40,056 bases of DNA from a virus: positions 1 to 40,056 of IMG/VR virus record IMGVR_UViG_3300029953_000073. The stretch is one strand, 5' to 3'. The position numbers and the translations under genes are program-made. Each line of letters starts with the position of its first letter. Position 1 is the first letter of the stretch. Shown one piece after another: positions 38,907 through 40,056 of this stretch. The notes beneath the pieces are model-generated. The model had not been told where the DNA came from. It searched no databases and worked only from the letters and a program-made list of their open reading frames with translations.

Positions 38907-40056
38907 TATTCAGCGCATCGGTAGTGATGTAACGGTTATGGGTGGTGTGAATATCGGATCTCAGTTGACCGATTTTCCTTCGAATCCTATACCGAATACA
39001 TATTACACAATTAATGACGTTGTGTATTTATATACATACGTTAAAGGTGTCGCTACCTATTTCCCTGTTACTAATTTAAGTAACTCTATGGTTATAACCC
39101 AGGCCATTGCAAGCAATACCTGGACACTTACACATAATCTCAGTTATATGTATCCATTTATTCAAGTTGTTACTACCGATGGACAAATGTTCAGCCCTGG
39201 CTATACACCTGTTGATGCTAATAGTCTTATTATTAACTTCAATGAAGCTATTGCTGGATATGCATTAATTATTTCTCCAGAACAACTTCAGATCAATAGT
39301 GATGCTGCTCCTGAGTTTGTTACTGAACCTAGTTTAACTTCTGTATTGTCTGGTTATGTTACAAATAATTCGTTAGTAGCTTCCTTGGCTGCATATAGTC
39401 CAAGTGGCGATTATGTTACTGGTACGCAGCTTCAGGATGCTATACAGACTATCACTGGTGTCACGCCAGCAACACTATCTACTCTTGAACAAATTGATGC
39501 TTTGCTGACGAGTGATACAAGTTCTATTGCTGCGTTAACAACCTCATTAAATGGCATTCTTATCGATTATATCACAAATGAGTATTTATCTTCATCTCTA
39601 TCTGATTATGTTACTAATAGTGCATTAACAATTGCATTAGAGAACATTAATCTTTCTAACTATGTCACAACAACAGCATTAAATACAGCTTTATCGAATA
39701 TCAATCTTTCTAATTATGTTTCTAATTCTGCATTATCATCTACATTATCAGGATATGTTAATGTGAATGTACTGTCATCGTATGTTACAAGCGTTACTTT
39801 AGGAAATGTTTTAAATAGTTATTCAACAACAAATGCTGTAACAACTACAATAAATACAGCTTTGCAGAACTATGTTACCAATAGTGCACTCACTACTACG
39901 TTATCTGCTTATGCTACTAATAGTGCACTCACTACTACGTTATCTGATTATGCTACTAATAGTGCACTCACTACTACGTTATCTGCTTATGCTACTAATA
40001 GTGCACTCACTACTACGTTATCTGATTATGCTACTAATAGTGCACTCACTACTACG
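38900..40056 (+). CDS. Long tail fibre, cut by the right window edge
   Basis: Begins MSNIQRIGSDVTVMGGVNIG after AAAGGA; 385 codons are visible without a stop. Residues 55-125 carry the WTLTHNLSYMYPFIQV beta module shared with 36417 and 36918. Next is SPSGDYVTGTQLQDAIQTIT, similar to 3611-4801 (SPAGDYVMSD), then shaft repeats (NLSNYVTTTALNTALSNI). From 39862 on the repeats are almost identical 13-residue units (LSAYATNSALTTT / LSDYATNSALTTT), which reach the window edge. Trimeric beta-structured fibre shaft; the receptor-binding end is outside the window. Confidence 0.85.
39862..40056 (+). repeat. 39-bp tandem repeats in the fibre shaft
   Basis: Four consecutive 39-bp units (39901, 39940, 39979, 40018) differ only in GCTT versus GATT, alternating strictly, so the higher-order unit is 78 bp. 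A degenerate unit precedes them at 39862. Each encodes 13 residues in frame; the array continues beyond the window. Confidence 0.92.

Noticed and set aside
39862-40056. CRISPR array
   Set aside because: Repeats are contiguous without spacers and encode an in-frame fibre shaft.
1-40056. tRNA genes, integrase, insertion sequences
   Set aside because: Intergenic gaps are short and occupied by hairpins and promoters; no cloverleaf, recombinase motif or terminal inverted repeats were noticed by eye. A tRNA scan could still find one.

Overview
The window is an AT-rich, densely packed stretch of a large (jumbo) tailed-phage genome. It encodes parts of a phage multisubunit RNA polymerase: the N-terminal half of beta-prime (15290-17133, interrupted by a group I intron), the C-terminal half of beta (29711-31801) and the C-terminal half of beta-prime (31798-33756). 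Four intergenic copies of ATATATATTAC, containing the TATATTAC core known from phiKZ-type early promoters, lie just upstream of genes for RNA polymerase subunits, a helicase and one unknown protein. Split RNAP genes plus these promoters point to a phiKZ-like lineage, but sequence alone does not settle the relationship. Three coding islands (13554-15140, 20930-21559, 36918-38441) are strikingly GC-rich, as if codon-adapted to a GC-rich host. A stray GC-rich fragment resembling the N-terminus of a DsbA/ScsC-family protein suggests a proteobacterial, perhaps alphaproteobacterial, host.

Layout. 1-100: end of a plus-strand gene. 147-5861 (minus): tail-fibre and receptor-binding genes, including two small paralogous tip proteins, a DUF4376-like assembly protein, a polyglycine tip with signs of recombination, a decayed radical-SAM SPASM fragment with a 19-codon ORF in front of it, a fibre ending in an S74 chaperone, and a second fibre. 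5985-12122 (plus): a baseplate/tail block with a likely hub protein. 12152-13321 (minus): an unknown gene under a late-type promoter. 13554-15140: a GC-rich, probably very abundant protein. 15290-17133: beta-prime N-terminal half with its intron. 17146-20857: three unknown genes, an SbcD/Mre11-like nuclease and another unknown gene. 20930-21559: a GC-rich SSB-like protein. 21671-27464: four unknown proteins, the last with an FG-dipeptide-rich disordered tail. 27524-29172: baseplate spike and a small partner. 29711-33756: beta and beta-prime C-terminal halves, overlapping by ATGA. 33936-36265: SF2 helicase and a protein resembling the C-terminal part of NAD-dependent DNA ligase, also overlapping by ATGA. 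36417-40056: a second fibre cluster, whose last gene runs off the window in perfect 39-bp repeats.

The genes cover three jobs: phage-controlled transcription, DNA replication and repair (nuclease, helicase, ligase-like protein, SSB-like protein), and tail, baseplate and fibre construction. Transcription units are bounded by strong hairpins, several of them perfect 34-40 bp palindromes between genes that end facing each other or next to a unit boundary. No tRNA, CRISPR array, integrase or insertion sequence was seen. Most proteins between 17 and 28 kb could not be identified.
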